DNA of 64,000 bases from Luteithermobacter gelatinilyticus (GTDB lineage: Bacteria; Pseudomonadota; Alphaproteobacteria; Sphingomonadales; Emcibacteraceae), in the NCBI RefSeq assembly GCF_005849285.1, contig NZ_CP040517.1, forward strand, positions 1,432,501-1,496,500, written 5' to 3'. This document shows, piece after piece, positions 55,330 through 64,000 of the stretch. The notes below the pieces were generated by a model that was not told the origin of the DNA, ran no database searches, and was given only the letters and a program-made list of their open reading frames with translations. The translations under genes were made by a program, and so were the position numbers. Every line of letters starts with the position of its first letter. Position 1 is the stretch's first letter.

Positions 55330-55719
55330 TTAATCTTCCGGCGCTTGTCGCTCTGGATAACAGGCGTCATATTCCCAGCCCGCCCGGAGCTTGTTTTTTC
55401 CTTCCACCGACAGGGTGCGTTTCATCAGCTTGCGAAACTCCAAACAGTCCACCGTTTCTGAAAACTGATGCCCCGTCTGATCAGGATAATAGTCCCGGAC
55501 GATGGTTTCCAGATCGGTCTGTCCCCGTTTATAATCCGCTTGGGAGATGGCAAAGACAAATTCTTTCCCATCCGGCTGAATGACCCGCATGACAAGACGG
55601 GGCAACTGTTGTTCTTTCTGGTATAACCAGTTGGAATAAAGCTCGCCCCCGTAAAAAACGGCAAGTACCAGCAAGAGCAGGCCAATGACGGTGAGTTGTG
55701 ATTTGTTGAGACCAAACAT
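55330..55719 (-). CDS. Hypothetical membrane-anchored protein
   Basis: A 129-residue protein with an N-terminal membrane helix (LTVIGLLLLVLAVFYGGELY) and a soluble domain with two cysteines (VDCLEFRKLM, YDACYPERQ). No family is recognised. It faces tRNA-Pro, and its promoter side contains the truncated fourth dyad repeat, 17 bases before its start. Confidence 0.6.
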   Translation of the reverse strand: MFGLNKSQLTVIGLLLLVLAVFYGGELYSNWLYQKEQQLPRLVMRVIQPDGKEFVFAISQADYKRGQTDLETIVRDYYPDQTGHQFSETVDCLEFRKLMKRTLSVEGKNKLRAGWEYDACYPERQAPED

Positions 55720-55735
55720 GTTTTTCCTCCCATTC

Positions 55736-55761
55736 TAGAGTGAATTGTGAATAGGTTGACC
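55736..55761. repeat. 38-bp dyad repeat, copy 4 (left half only)
   Basis: TAGAGTGAATTG and the loop TGAATAGGTTGACC are present; the right arm is lost (only CATTC remains). It is the copy most like copy 1 in its left half. Confidence 0.85.
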
Positions 55762-55815
55762 CATTCTGCCGGTCAGGTCTGGCCCAGTCCCTGCGGGGGG
55801 GGGGCTGGCCGTACC

Positions 55816-55853
55816 CCAGAGTCAGCCCCCATTACCAGAGTCAGCCCCCATTA
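55816..55853 (+). repeat. Tandem 19-bp repeat, two units
   Basis: CCAGAGTCAGCCCCCATTA twice, with no mismatch. No function is apparent. Confidence 0.9.
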
Positions 55854-55955
55854 ATTGTGTTCATTCTGCACGGCGCCTGGTTCCTTTTAATCCATAAAAA
55901 AACAATGATCAAAGCTTGATCTGCGGGATATTCTGACAGATACTGCCATACAGAC

Positions 55956-55967
55956 AAACGTTCGTTT
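55956..55967. promoter_or_regulatory. Palindrome AAACGTTCGTTT, possible operator
   Basis: Perfect 5-bp arms AAACG and CGTTT around TT, 130 bases before the ACAD gene. TetR-type repressors of fatty-acid genes bind similar dyads, but no such regulator is adjacent. Confidence 0.4.
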
Positions 55968-56097
55968 TGTTTTGGGATATATTTTCCGTAAGATGAACGG
56001 TGTCAGAAACCCTGGCCCGCCGTGAAATATTGTCTGGAAAATGTATAATATCCCTTCCGGCAGCGGACGATGACAATCAACAGAGGAGAGGCGGTTT

Positions 56098-57357
56098 ATG
56101 GATTTTGACTATTCGGACAAAGTGAAACAGTTGCGGGATAAACTGACGGCTTTTATGGACGCCTATGTTTATCCGGCAGAGCAGGACTATTTCGCCCATA
56201 TTGCACCGGAGTCGCGGCGCTGGACAATCCCGCCGATCATGGAGGAATTGAAGCAAAAGGCCCGGGCCGAAGGATTATGGAACTTGTTTTTGCCGGACTC
56301 TGAATATGGGGCAGGTTTAAGCAATCTGGAATACGCCCCGCTGGCGGAAATCATGGGGCGTTCCGTTATCGGAGCTGAGGTGTTTAACTGTAATGCGCCG
56401 GACACCGGTAATATGGAAGTTTTGGTGCGTTATGGCACCGAGGCACAGAAAAAAACGTGGCTTGAGCCACTGCTGGAAGGCAAAATCCGCTCAGGTTTTG
56501 CCATGACTGAACCGGATGTGGCGTCTTCTGATGCCACAAATATCCAGTGCGCCATTACTCGGGAAGGGGATGAATATGTCATCAACGGGCGCAAATGGTG
56601 GACCAGCGGTGCCATGGACCCACGCTGCAAGATCTTGATCCTTATGGGTAAAACCAATCCGGAAGCAGATATTCACCATCAGCAGTCCATGATTCTAGTG
56701 CCCATGGATACAGCGGGTGTCAAGGTTTTGCGTCCGCTGCATGTTTTTGGTGATGATGATGCCCCGCATGGTCATGCCGAAATACTTTTTGAAAATGTGC
56801 GCGTCCCGGTTGAAAACATCCTTCTGGGCGAGGGGCGAGGGTTCGAAATTGCCCAAGGGCGGTTGGGGCCTGGCCGCATTCATCACTGCATGCGTCTGAT
56901 CGGGGTGGCACAACGAGCGCTCGAAGCGATGTGTGTTCGGGCCGAGGATCGGGTAGCCTTTGGCAAACCGCTGAGCGCTCAGGGGTCGGTGCGCGAGGAT
57001 ATCGCCCGTTCCCGCTGCGAAATTGAACAGGCCCGTCTGCTGACCCTCAAGGCGGCGGACAAGATGGATAAGGCCGGCAACAAGGCAGCGCGAGATCTGA
57101 TCGCCATGATCAAGATTGTAGCGCCAAAAATGGCCCAGAACGTCATTGACCGGGCCATACAGATTCACGGTGGCGGCGGTGTCTGTCAGGACTTTTTCCT
57201 GGCCCGGGCCTTTGCCTATGCCCGCACCCTGCGACTTGCGGACGGTCCCGACCAGGTGCATATGGCGGCCCTCGCCAAACAGGTGCTGCGTGAGTATGCC
57301 CCCGCTAAAGATATACTGTTGAAAAATATGCTACTGTCTGTATGGAGGAAGGCGTGA
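56098..57357 (+). CDS. Acyl-CoA dehydrogenase (ACAD10/11-like)
   Basis: A 419-residue flavoenzyme. The central FAD-binding [20 protein letters not shown] and RKWWTSGA motif, and the C-terminal [31 protein letters not shown], are typical of ACAD10/11 and of LvaC-like enzymes. The usual catalytic glutamate region is replaced by the ADGPDQVH pattern. In bacteria and mammals this branch works with an aminoglycoside-phosphotransferase-like kinase, which is the next gene. The two overlap by 16 bases. Confidence 0.93.
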   Translation: MDFDYSDKVKQLRDKLTAFMDAYVYPAEQDYFAHIAPESRRWTIPPIMEELKQKARAEGLWNLFLPDSEYGAGLSNLEYAPLAEIMGRSVIGAEVFNCNAPDTGNMEVLVRYGTEAQKKTWLEPLLEGKIRSGFAMTEPDVASSDATNIQCAITREGDEYVINGRKWWTSGAMDPRCKILILMGKTNPEADIHHQQSMILVPMDTAGVKVLRPLHVFGDDDAPHGHAEILFENVRVPVENILLGEGRGFEIAQGRLGPGRIHHCMRLIGVAQRALEAMCVRAEDRVAFGKPLSAQGSVREDIARSRCEIEQARLLTLKAADKMDKAGNKAARDLIAMIKIVAPKMAQNVIDRAIQIHGGGGVCQDFFLARAFAYARTLRLADGPDQVHMAALAKQVLREYAPAKDILLKNMLLSVWRKA

Positions 57358-58397
57358 CAGCATCGATAAAACATCTTGATGAAGAAAAATTGTGCCGTTA
57401 TCTGGAACAAAATCTGGCCGGGTTCCGGGGGCCTTTGAAGGCACAGAAATTTTCGGACGGTCAATCCAATCCCACTTTTAAGATCGAGGCGGCTTCCGGT
57501 TCATATGTGCTGCGCCGCAAGCCGCCGGGTAAGCTGTTGAAATCGGCCCATGCCGTGGATCGGGAATTCCGGGTTCTCAAAGCACTGGAAAAAACCGATG
57601 TGCCGGTGGCGACACCGTATCTGTTGTGTCAGGACGATAATGTTATTGGCAGCTGGTTTTATGTCATGTCTTATGAAGAGGGCCGCATTTTCTGGGATCC
57701 GGTTTTGCCGGATCTCTCCCGGGAAAAGCGGCTGGCTTATTATGATGAAATGAACCGGGTTCTGGCGGCCATTCACGGGGTGGATATTCAGGCCGTAGGA
57801 CTTGAGGATTATGGCAAGCCCGGCAATTATTTTGCACGTCAGACCCGGCGCTGGTCGCAGCAATATGAGGCCAGCCGCACCGACCGGATCGAAAGTATGG
57901 AGTTTCTGATGTCGTGGCTACCGGATCATATTCCGGAAGATGAGGGGCAATGCTGCCTGATTCATGGCGATTTCCGACTGGATAATATGATTTTTCACCC
58001 CGATCGGCCAGAAGTCATTGCGGTTGTGGATTGGGAACTATCCACTTTGGGGCACCCTCTGGCAGACCTGTCTTATCAATGCATGCAATGGCGCCTGCCA
58101 CAGAGTTCACCAGGTATCAAAGGTCTGGGGGGCGTGGATCGACGGGCCCAGGGATTGCCGACTGAACGGGAATATGTGCGCCAATATTGTGAGCGCCGCG
58201 GTATTGCACACATTGAAAACTGGTCCTTTTATCTGGCGTTCAATTTTTTCCGGCTCGCCGCCATCATTCAGGGGGTTTACAAGCGGGCGTTGGAGGGAAA
58301 CGCTTCCAGCGATCAGGCAAAAAAACTGGGAAGCATGACCCGAATTGTGGCAGATTATGCTCTGGATGTTATTGAACAGGGGGAGGAGGTCTTATGA
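57342..58397 (+). CDS. APH-family phosphotransferase (ACAD10/11 kinase-like)
   Basis: A 351-residue protein with the aminoglycoside-phosphotransferase fold. The ATP-binding start is [27 protein letters not shown], the catalytic loop is IHGDFRLDN and the metal-binding loop [16 protein letters not shown]. Fused ACAD10/11 of animals has this domain in front of the dehydrogenase; Pseudomonas LvaA is the free form that phosphorylates 4-hydroxyacyl-CoA. Overlaps its neighbours, so it is tightly coupled. Start at 57342 is the longest and retains the whole domain. Confidence 0.92.
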   Translation: MEEGVTASIKHLDEEKLCRYLEQNLAGFRGPLKAQKFSDGQSNPTFKIEAASGSYVLRRKPPGKLLKSAHAVDREFRVLKALEKTDVPVATPYLLCQDDNVIGSWFYVMSYEEGRIFWDPVLPDLSREKRLAYYDEMNRVLAAIHGVDIQAVGLEDYGKPGNYFARQTRRWSQQYEASRTDRIESMEFLMSWLPDHIPEDEGQCCLIHGDFRLDNMIFHPDRPEVIAVVDWELSTLGHPLADLSYQCMQWRLPQSSPGIKGLGGVDRRAQGLPTEREYVRQYCERRGIAHIENWSFYLAFNFFRLAAIIQGVYKRALEGNASSDQAKKLGSMTRIVADYALDVIEQGEEVL

Positions 58398-59164
58398 CTT
58401 GTGAGAGTTATGCCGACAAAGTGGTGATGATTACCGGTGCTGGCTCCGGACTCGGCCGGGCGGCCGCCTGCGCCTTTGCCAAGGCCGGGGCAAAACTGGT
58501 GCTTTCAGATCTGCACCAGGCCGAACTGGAAGAGACGGCCTTTCTGGCGCGCGAAGTCGGCGGCGAGGTTCTGTGGCGTCTTTGTGACGTTCGCAATAAG
58601 GAACAGGTTATTGAGAACGTGGTTGCTGCCGAAGAAACATTCGGTCGGATTGACGTGGCGATTAATAATGCGGGTGTGGAGCATGCCCTAAAGCCCCTGG
58701 CCCAATGTGACACGGAAGAATGGGAACAGACACTGGACGTCAACCTCAAGGGGGTGTTTTATTGTATGAAATATGAGTTGCAGCAGATGATCCGGCAAAA
58801 TGCCGGTGTTATTCTGAATGTAGCCTCCATTGCCGGAATCAGCGGTGCCCCGGGACTTGGTCCCTATGCGGCCAGCAAACATGGTGTCGTGGGACTGACC
58901 CGAACCGCCGCGGCCGAAAATGCCCGGTACAATATTCGCGTTAACGCCATCTGTCCGGGTGGCACTGCAACCCCTATGGTTGAACGTTATCTGAACAGGG
59001 AAGAAGACGATAATGCGGTGCGTAAGCTTATCGGCATGGTCCCCATGCGGCGTCTGGCCCGCGTCGAGGAAATTGTTGATGGCATGTTGTGGCTGTGTTC
59101 TGACCGAAACAGCTTCATGACCGGTCAGGCTGTCGTCTTCGACGGGGGACTGACGGCTATTTAA
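58394..59164 (+). CDS. SDR family oxidoreductase
   Basis: A 256-residue short-chain dehydrogenase. The NAD(P) motif is TGAGSGLGRAAA, the NNAG is INNAGVEH, and the active-site Tyr and Lys are in YAASKHG after the serine in VASIAGISG. ATGA overlap with the phosphotransferase gene. It likely oxidises a hydroxyacyl-CoA or reduces the keto product in the same pathway. Its last eight bases overlap the convergent Lrp gene. Confidence 0.93.
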   Translation: MTCESYADKVVMITGAGSGLGRAAACAFAKAGAKLVLSDLHQAELEETAFLAREVGGEVLWRLCDVRNKEQVIENVVAAEETFGRIDVAINNAGVEHALKPLAQCDTEEWEQTLDVNLKGVFYCMKYELQQMIRQNAGVILNVASIAGISGAPGLGPYAASKHGVVGLTRTAAAENARYNIRVNAICPGGTATPMVERYLNREEDDNAVRKLIGMVPMRRLARVEEIVDGMLWLCSDRNSFMTGQAVVFDGGLTAI

Positions 59165-59645
59165 GGCCGAAAGGGATAGTGGTGTTTTTGGTCACTGTCC
59201 GCAAGGAGAAATTGGATTTGATTTGACTGACACCGGGCAGGGCGGTCAGCACATCCATATGCAGGCGTTCATAATCCGAAGCGTCAGCAACAATCACCCT
59301 GAGCAGGTAGTCCGCATCCCCGGACATCAAATAACATTCCATGATTTGCGGGCATTCCCGGACTTTGCGCTCAAATTCCGCGAGTTTTTCCTTGGTCTGT
59401 TTTTCCACTGTTATCTGAACAAAAACATTGTCCGGCAGGCCGGCAGCGCTTTGATCCACGATGGTGGAATATCCCTTGATGACATGATGCTCTTCCAGGG
59501 CCTTGACCCGGCGCAGACAGGCGGACTGGGACAGGCCGACCCGGTCGGCCAGGTCCGCATTGCTGATGCGCCCATTTTTCTGAAGCTCGTCCAGAATAGC
59601 ATGATCAATCTTGTCTAATTTCACATTATCAAATTTATGTCTCAT
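59157..59645 (-). CDS. Lrp/AsnC family transcriptional regulator
   Basis: A 162-residue regulator from ATG 59645: helix-turn-helix (LDKIDHAILDELQKNGRISNADLADRVGLSQSACLRRVKALE) and the RAM domain with MECYLMSGDADYLLRVIVADASDYE. It is divergent from alanine dehydrogenase, the usual arrangement for AldR-type activators. A longer start upstream exists but adds a hydrophobic stretch unlike the family. Confidence 0.93.
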   Translation of the reverse strand: MRHKFDNVKLDKIDHAILDELQKNGRISNADLADRVGLSQSACLRRVKALEEHHVIKGYSTIVDQSAAGLPDNVFVQITVEKQTKEKLAEFERKVRECPQIMECYLMSGDADYLLRVIVADASDYERLHMDVLTALPGVSQIKSNFSLRTVTKNTTIPFGLK

Positions 59646-59762
59646 AATTATAAAATAACGCAATAATATTCGAAAAATCAACACAGATGTCATCTAATTT
59701 GCAAGGACATTCGGCCCATCTTCAGATATTCTGTCAGACAGGTGAAAAATAGGAGCTTCAGA

Positions 59763-60869
59763 ATGATTGTCGGTGTGCCAAAGGAAATCAAAAACCATGA
59801 ATATCGCGTTGGTCTGACCCCGGCCAGCGCTTCAGAATTTGTCAGGAACGGTCACAAAGTGGTGGTGGAAACCCGTGCAGGTGAAGGGGTCGGCTTTACG
59901 GACGAGGATTACCGGGCAGTAGGGGCGGAAATTCTCTCAACGCCGGAAGAAATTTTCGAGCAGGCGGAAATGATCGTCAAGGTCAAAGAACCCCAGCTTA
60001 ATGAATGCGCCATGCTGAAAGAGCACCATGTGCTCTATACCTATCTGCATCTGGCGCCAGATCCGGCCCAGACCGATGCGCTACTCAAATCGGGATGTAC
60101 GGCCATTGCCTATGAAACCGTCACCAATGATGCAGGCGGTTTGCCGCTGCTGGCGCCGATGAGTGAAGTCGCTGGCAGAATGTCCATTCAGGCTGGCGCG
60201 CATGCGCTGGAAAAAGCGTCTGGTGGGCGGGGTCTATTGTTGGGTGGTGTACCCGGCGTGGCGCCGGCCAAGGTAGTGATTATCGGGGGCGGCGTGTCTG
60301 GGATGAACGCCGCAGAAATGGCTGTTGGCCTCGGGGCGGATGTAAGTGTTTTTGACCGTAATCCGGATGTGTTGCGGCGGTTGGACAGCCGATTCCGTGG
60401 CAGTGTCAAAACCCGTTATTCCACGGGTCATGACCTGGAAGAGGCCGTGCTTGGCGCGGATCTCGTGATCGGGGCGGTGCTGGTGGCGGGGGCGGCTGCA
60501 CCGAAACTGGTCAGCCGGGATATGGTTAGCCAGATGAAGGATGGGGCGGTGCTGGTGGATATTTCCATCGACCAGGGCGGTTGTTTCGAGACCTCCCATC
60601 CGACCACTCATGCCGATCCCACCTTTATTGTGGATGGTATAGTCCATTATTGTGTGGCCAACATGCCGGGTGCTGTGGCACGGACCTCAACCTTTGCCCT
60701 GAATAATGCGACCCTTCCTTTTGGTCTGGCTCTGGCTAACAAGGGCTGGAAACAGGCATGTAAGGATGATCCGCATCTGAAAAACGGTGTTAATGTGTCT
60801 GGCGGGTTTGTGACTTATGAAGCCGTTGCTCGCGACTTGGGCAAGGAATATCGTCCGCTGGATCTGTAA
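59763..60869 (+). CDS. ald: Alanine dehydrogenase
   Basis: A 368-residue enzyme that converts alanine to pyruvate with NAD. The start ATG 59763 has AGGAGC six bases upstream and gives [20 protein letters not shown]. The active-site Lys75 (VKVKEP) and His96 (LYTYLHL) are at their exact family positions, and the NAD site is [15 protein letters not shown]. Its expression probably depends on the divergent Lrp protein. Confidence 0.96.
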   Translation: MIVGVPKEIKNHEYRVGLTPASASEFVRNGHKVVVETRAGEGVGFTDEDYRAVGAEILSTPEEIFEQAEMIVKVKEPQLNECAMLKEHHVLYTYLHLAPDPAQTDALLKSGCTAIAYETVTNDAGGLPLLAPMSEVAGRMSIQAGAHALEKASGGRGLLLGGVPGVAPAKVVIIGGGVSGMNAAEMAVGLGADVSVFDRNPDVLRRLDSRFRGSVKTRYSTGHDLEEAVLGADLVIGAVLVAGAAAPKLVSRDMVSQMKDGAVLVDISIDQGGCFETSHPTTHADPTFIVDGIVHYCVANMPGAVARTSTFALNNATLPFGLALANKGWKQACKDDPHLKNGVNVSGGFVTYEAVARDLGKEYRPLDL

Positions 60870-60909
60870 ACGAATAAATCCCTCCCTTCTATAAGACCTC
60901 CCAAACCTT

Positions 60910-60937
60910 GAGGAAGCCGCCAGGCTTCCTCTTTTTT
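60910..60937 (+). terminator. Rho-independent terminator of ald
   Basis: GAGGAAGCC (60910-60918) and GGCTTCCTC (60923-60931) form a perfect 9-bp stem, followed by TTTTTT. Confidence 0.92.
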
Positions 60938-60992
60938 GTGCTTTTCCATTTTTGTTCATGACGACGCTTGCCATAAGTTTTGTTTGGAGCTT

Positions 60993-61030
60993 TAGAGTGA
61001 ATTGCGATCAGGTTGGCCCAATTCACTCTA
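60993..61030. repeat. 38-bp dyad repeat, copy 5
   Basis: Perfect 12-bp arms TAGAGTGAATTG and CAATTCACTCTA around CGATCAGGTTGGCC. It stands between the ald terminator and the malic enzyme gene. Confidence 0.93.
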
Positions 61031-61105
61031 GGCAAATCCTTTCATCTATGCTTTATAAAGAAAAATAACGGATGAGCAGCGCAAACCTAAGGTGGACAGA
61101 AATAA

Positions 61106-63412
61106 ATGGCCGACGATAAATTCAAGGAAACTTCCCTTCGTTATCACACGGAACCCGTTCCCGGCAAACTGGCGATTGTGCCGACGAAACCCCTGGCGAA
61201 CCAGCGGGATTTGGCTCGGGCCTATTCGCCCGGGGTGGCTTTTGCCTGTGAAGCCATAGTGAAGGATCCGGCAGAGGCCGCCAATGTGACGGCCCGAGGC
61301 AATCTGGTTGGGGTGATTTCCAATGGGACAGCCGTTCTTGGGCTGGGCGATATTGGCCCGCTGGCATCGAAACCGGTCATGGAAGGAAAGGCGGTTTTGT
61401 TCAAAAAATTTGCCAATATCAATGTGTTCGACATCGAAATCAACGAGAAGGATCCGGACAAGCTGGTGGACATTATTGCCGCTCTGGAACCCACTTTCGG
61501 GGCGATCAATCTGGAAGACATCAAGGCCCCTGAATGTTTCATTGTGGAAAAGGCGCTCAAGGAACGCATGAACATTCCCGTCTTTCACGATGATCAGCAT
61601 GGGACAGCTATTGTGGCCGGGGCAGCCATTTATAACGGTCTGCGCATTGTGGACAAGAAACTTGAGAACGTAAAACTCGTCTCCACGGGCGGTGGGGCCG
61701 CCTCATTGGCCTGTCTTGACCTTTTGGTGAACATGGGACTACCGCGAGAAAACATCACTCTGGTCGATAGGGAAGGGGTTGTTTATGAGGGGCGAGAGAC
61801 GGATATGAATCCCTATAAGGCCCGTTACGCGCGAAAAACCAGAGAGCGCACACTGGACGAGGCGATTGTGGGGGCGGATGTCTTTTTGGGGCTTTCCGCG
61901 CCAGGAATTTTGAAACAGGAAATGGTGAAAAAGATGGCGCCGCGGCCGTTTATCCTGGCGCTGGCTAATCCGGTTCCCGAAATCCTGCCGGAAGACGCCC
62001 GTGAGGCCCGTCCCGACGCGATCATCGCCACAGGGCGGTCCGATTATCCCAATCAGGTCAATAATGTACTGTGTTTCCCGTTTTTGTTCCGGGGCGCATT
62101 GGATGTGGGCGCTACCACCATCAATGAGGAAATGAAAATTGCCGCGGTCAAGGCCATTGCGGATCTCGCCTATCAGGAATCGGAAGAACAGGTGGCCAAT
62201 GCCTATCGCGGCGAGGAACTGAAATTCGGTCCGGATTACATCATCCCCAAACCGTTTGATCCACGTCTTATTCTGGAAGTGGCTCCTGCCGTTGCCAAGG
62301 CCGCCATGGATACCGGTGTGGCCACGCGGCCGCTTGTGGATGTGGAAGCGTACCGGGAAGAACTGGGCAATTTCGTATTCAAGTCAAATATGCTGTTGCA
62401 GCCGGTCATTGAAAAGGCGAAGCAGGATATTCAGCGGGTCATCTATGCCGAAGGCGAAAATGAATCCGTGCTTAGGGCGGTGCAGGCCGTGGTGGATGAA
62501 AATCTGGCCCAGCCTATTCTGATTGGCCGACCGGATGTCGTGGCCCGTCGGATAGACCGGCTGGGGCTGCGGCTCAAAGCGGGAGAGGATTATGAGTTGA
62601 TCAATCCGCAACAGGATGATCGCTACCGGGAATACTGGCAGACCTATCACCGTCTGGTGGGGCGCAAGGGGGTATCCATCGAAGCCGCCAAGACCATTGT
62701 CCGGACAAATACCACAGTCATTGCCGCGCTCGCAGTCTTGCGCGGCGATGCAGATGCCATGATTTGCGGCACTTATGGGCGGTTTGATTTTCATATCCGA
62801 TATATCATTGATCTGATTGGCAAGCGCAGCGACACACGGAAAATCTCGACTTTAAGCACGCTGATTCTTCCGCGCCAGACTCTGTTCCTCGCAGATGCCT
62901 TCATGGGGGTGGATCCGGATACGGACCAGATTGTAGAAACCACCATTGCCGCGGCTAAAAAGGTAGAGGATTTCGGCATTAAACCGAAAATTGCCCTGTT
63001 GTCGCATTCCAACTTTGGGTCTTCGCGTGAGCCGTCCGCCCGGAAAATGCGCAAAGCCGCCGCCATACTCAGAGAACAATATCCGGACATGGAAGTGGAC
63101 GGTGAAATGCATGCCGCGGCGGCCCTGGATGAAACCCTGCGCAATCAGCTGATCACCGACAGCCGGCTGAAAGGGGCCGCTAATTTGCTGATTTTCCCCA
63201 ATCTTGATGCGGCCAATATCGGTTTGGATCTTGTCAAGAATATTGACAATGGTCTTCTGGTAGGGCCCATTCTTCTGGGGACAGCGATGGCGGCCCATAT
63301 TGTGACGCCGGCCACCAGCGCGCGCGGCATTCTGAACATGACCGCCATTGCCGCTGTCGATGCCCAGAAAGTCAAGGCTCGAAATCAGGCCCAGGACGGC
63401 GCTAGCGCATGA
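61106..63412 (+). CDS. maeB: NADP-dependent malic enzyme with phosphotransacetylase-like domain
   Basis: A 768-residue bifunctional-type malic enzyme, converting malate to pyruvate and NADPH. The N-terminal part has [28 protein letters not shown] and [11 protein letters not shown]. The C-terminal third, from about residue 430, is a PTA-like domain ([24 protein letters not shown]) that lacks proven acetyltransferase activity and often serves in regulation by acetyl-CoA. This is the large alphaproteobacterial form. Confidence 0.96.
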   Translation: MADDKFKETSLRYHTEPVPGKLAIVPTKPLANQRDLARAYSPGVAFACEAIVKDPAEAANVTARGNLVGVISNGTAVLGLGDIGPLASKPVMEGKAVLFKKFANINVFDIEINEKDPDKLVDIIAALEPTFGAINLEDIKAPECFIVEKALKERMNIPVFHDDQHGTAIVAGAAIYNGLRIVDKKLENVKLVSTGGGAASLACLDLLVNMGLPRENITLVDREGVVYEGRETDMNPYKARYARKTRERTLDEAIVGADVFLGLSAPGILKQEMVKKMAPRPFILALANPVPEILPEDAREARPDAIIATGRSDYPNQVNNVLCFPFLFRGALDVGATTINEEMKIAAVKAIADLAYQESEEQVANAYRGEELKFGPDYIIPKPFDPRLILEVAPAVAKAAMDTGVATRPLVDVEAYREELGNFVFKSNMLLQPVIEKAKQDIQRVIYAEGENESVLRAVQAVVDENLAQPILIGRPDVVARRIDRLGLRLKAGEDYELINPQQDDRYREYWQTYHRLVGRKGVSIEAAKTIVRTNTTVIAALAVLRGDADAMICGTYGRFDFHIRYIIDLIGKRSDTRKISTLSTLILPRQTLFLADAFMGVDPDTDQIVETTIAAAKKVEDFGIKPKIALLSHSNFGSSREPSARKMRKAAAILREQYPDMEVDGEMHAAAALDETLRNQLITDSRLKGAANLLIFPNLDAANIGLDLVKNIDNGLLVGPILLGTAMAAHIVTPATSARGILNMTAIAAVDAQKVKARNQAQDGASA

Positions 63413-63611
63413 GCTGGGTATCCTGACCGGTATGCAGGGCAATGAGGTGGCGGACCATCAGCAAAATAACCAGTACAGCCACAAACTGGATGCCGTTCCA
63501 CGGAATGGTCCAAGCTTTGCCGAGCGGTTTGGGGCGACGGGACATGAAATTGGCAAAGGCGGTAAGCAGCGCACATAGTGTCAAAATTACATAGGTGGTC
63601 ATTTCATTCAT
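63402..63611 (-). CDS. Small two-helix membrane protein
   Basis: A 69-residue protein with two membrane segments (TYVILTLCALLTAFANFM and FVAVLVILLMVRHLIALH) and a short loop with RRPKPLGKAW. Its 3' end overlaps maeB by 11 bases on the other strand. No family is recognised. It lies divergent to ctaA, 125 bases apart. Confidence 0.6.
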   Translation of the reverse strand: MNEMTTYVILTLCALLTAFANFMSRRPKPLGKAWTIPWNGIQFVAVLVILLMVRHLIALHTGQDTQLMR

Positions 63612-63736
63612 GCAGGATGGTTCCGAACAACTTTTATGCTTCTTTTACGCTTGATGACTGCGCTATTGGTACCCGGTCCCGGAAGATTGTCAAGCTCCGC
63701 CCGGAAACTGTGAAAAACCGAAACAAAGGTGTGTCT

Positions 63737-64000
63737 ATGCATGACAGTGTAACCCGAACAAACAACCGCCAGATCGCCGTGTGGCTTTTTTCGGTTTGTG
63801 CGCTGATCTTTCTGATGATTGTAGTGGGAGGTATTACGCGCCTGACCGAATCTGGTCTGAGCATGGTGAAATGGCATCCCATTCACGGGGTCATACCGCC
63901 CCTGAATGAAAGTCAGTGGATGGAGGAATTCGAAGCCTACAAAGCCTATCCTGAATATCAGAAGGTCAACCGGGGCATGAGCCTAGGGGAGTTCAAAGCC
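63737..64000 (+). CDS. ctaA: Heme A synthase, COX15/CtaA (5' part, cut by the window edge)
   Basis: The first 88 codons of the enzyme that oxidizes heme O to heme A for cytochrome aa3. The N-terminus has the first membrane helix (VWLFSVCALIFLMIVVGGIT) and the conserved RLTESGLSMVKWHPIHGVIPPL with its heme-linked region, then the EFEAYKAYPEYQKVN block characteristic of the COX15 (type 2) form. ATG 63737 is preferred; GTG 63731 is in frame. Confidence 0.93.
   Translation, partial: MHDSVTRTNNRQIAVWLFSVCALIFLMIVVGGITRLTESGLSMVKWHPIHGVIPPLNESQWMEEFEAYKAYPEYQKVNRGMSLGEFKA

Larger units (their letters stand above)
55720..56097. other. Intergenic region upstream of the ACAD operon
   Basis: 378 bases without a gene. 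It contains the half dyad repeat, a G-run of ten at about 55794, the 19-bp tandem repeat at 55816, and the AAACGTTCGTTT palindrome at 55956. AGAGGAGAGG supplies the ribosome binding site of the ACAD gene. Confidence 0.6.

Overview
The window reads as chromosomal DNA of a free-living alphaproteobacterium. The evidence is a Shemin-type 5-aminolevulinate synthase, a PopZ polar organizer protein, the gene orders pcm-tolC-popZ-valS and plsX-fabH-ihfA-merR-tRNA-Pro, a DUF2889 protein, the alphaproteobacterial bc1-chaperone protein and a COX15-type heme A synthase. MotA, MotB and a FliL-like protein suggest a flagellated cell. I cannot name the genus; Kordiimonadales, Emcibacterales or Sneathiellales relatives are only a guess.

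Layout. 1-3.2 kb: an unidentified structured element, then queuosine genes (queF; queC-queE) and a DUF2889 gene. 3.1-4.4 kb: tRNA-Asn, a hypothetical gene and tRNA-Cys. 4.7-10.7 kb: pcm, tolC, popZ, valS. 11-19.3 kb: acyl-CoA ligase, class III aminotransferase, GNAT, parC, U32 family protein, recO. 19.4-23.25 kb: a VOC-family gene split by a complete 3,372-bp ISL3-family element matching ISPpu12 in length and gene content, with 24-bp inverted repeats and a perfect 8-bp target duplication, carrying tnpA, a second-type lspA, a cation efflux gene and a MerR regulator. 23.2-26.9 kb: a TRAP transporter operon followed by an SMR efflux gene. 27-34.9 kb: bpt, an SLC13/RCK transporter, motB, ilvA, a tiny membrane protein, a FemAB-like protein and a lipoprotein. 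34.9-37.4 kb: a decayed accessory island with RTX-like and Rhs/YD-repeat fragments, a palindromic repeat and an AT-rich membrane protein. 37.6-41.8 kb: motA, hemB, a MarR regulator, hemA. 41.8-49.5 kb: rpiB, glyA, nrdR, then the riboflavin operon ribD-ribE-ribBA-ribH-nusB-thiL. 49.6-55.7 kb: fliL-like, bamE, bc1 chaperone, DUF177, plsX-fabH, ihfA, merR, tRNA-Pro. 56-64 kb: an ACAD/phosphotransferase/SDR operon, Lrp and alanine dehydrogenase, malic enzyme, and the start of ctaA, cut by the window edge.

Most of the window is housekeeping. The points I consider most worth a second look are: the 106-nt element with a 21-bp closing helix at 104-209; five copies of a 38-bp dyad repeat, two of which supply the stop codon of the upstream gene; the textbook-quality ISPpu12-type insertion; the Rhs/RTX graveyard with its intact membrane ORF; the operon resembling the bacterial counterpart of ACAD10/11 (4-hydroxy acid breakdown); and a U32 protein carrying an extra C-terminal cysteine cluster. 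No CRISPR array, prophage or large defence locus was seen.
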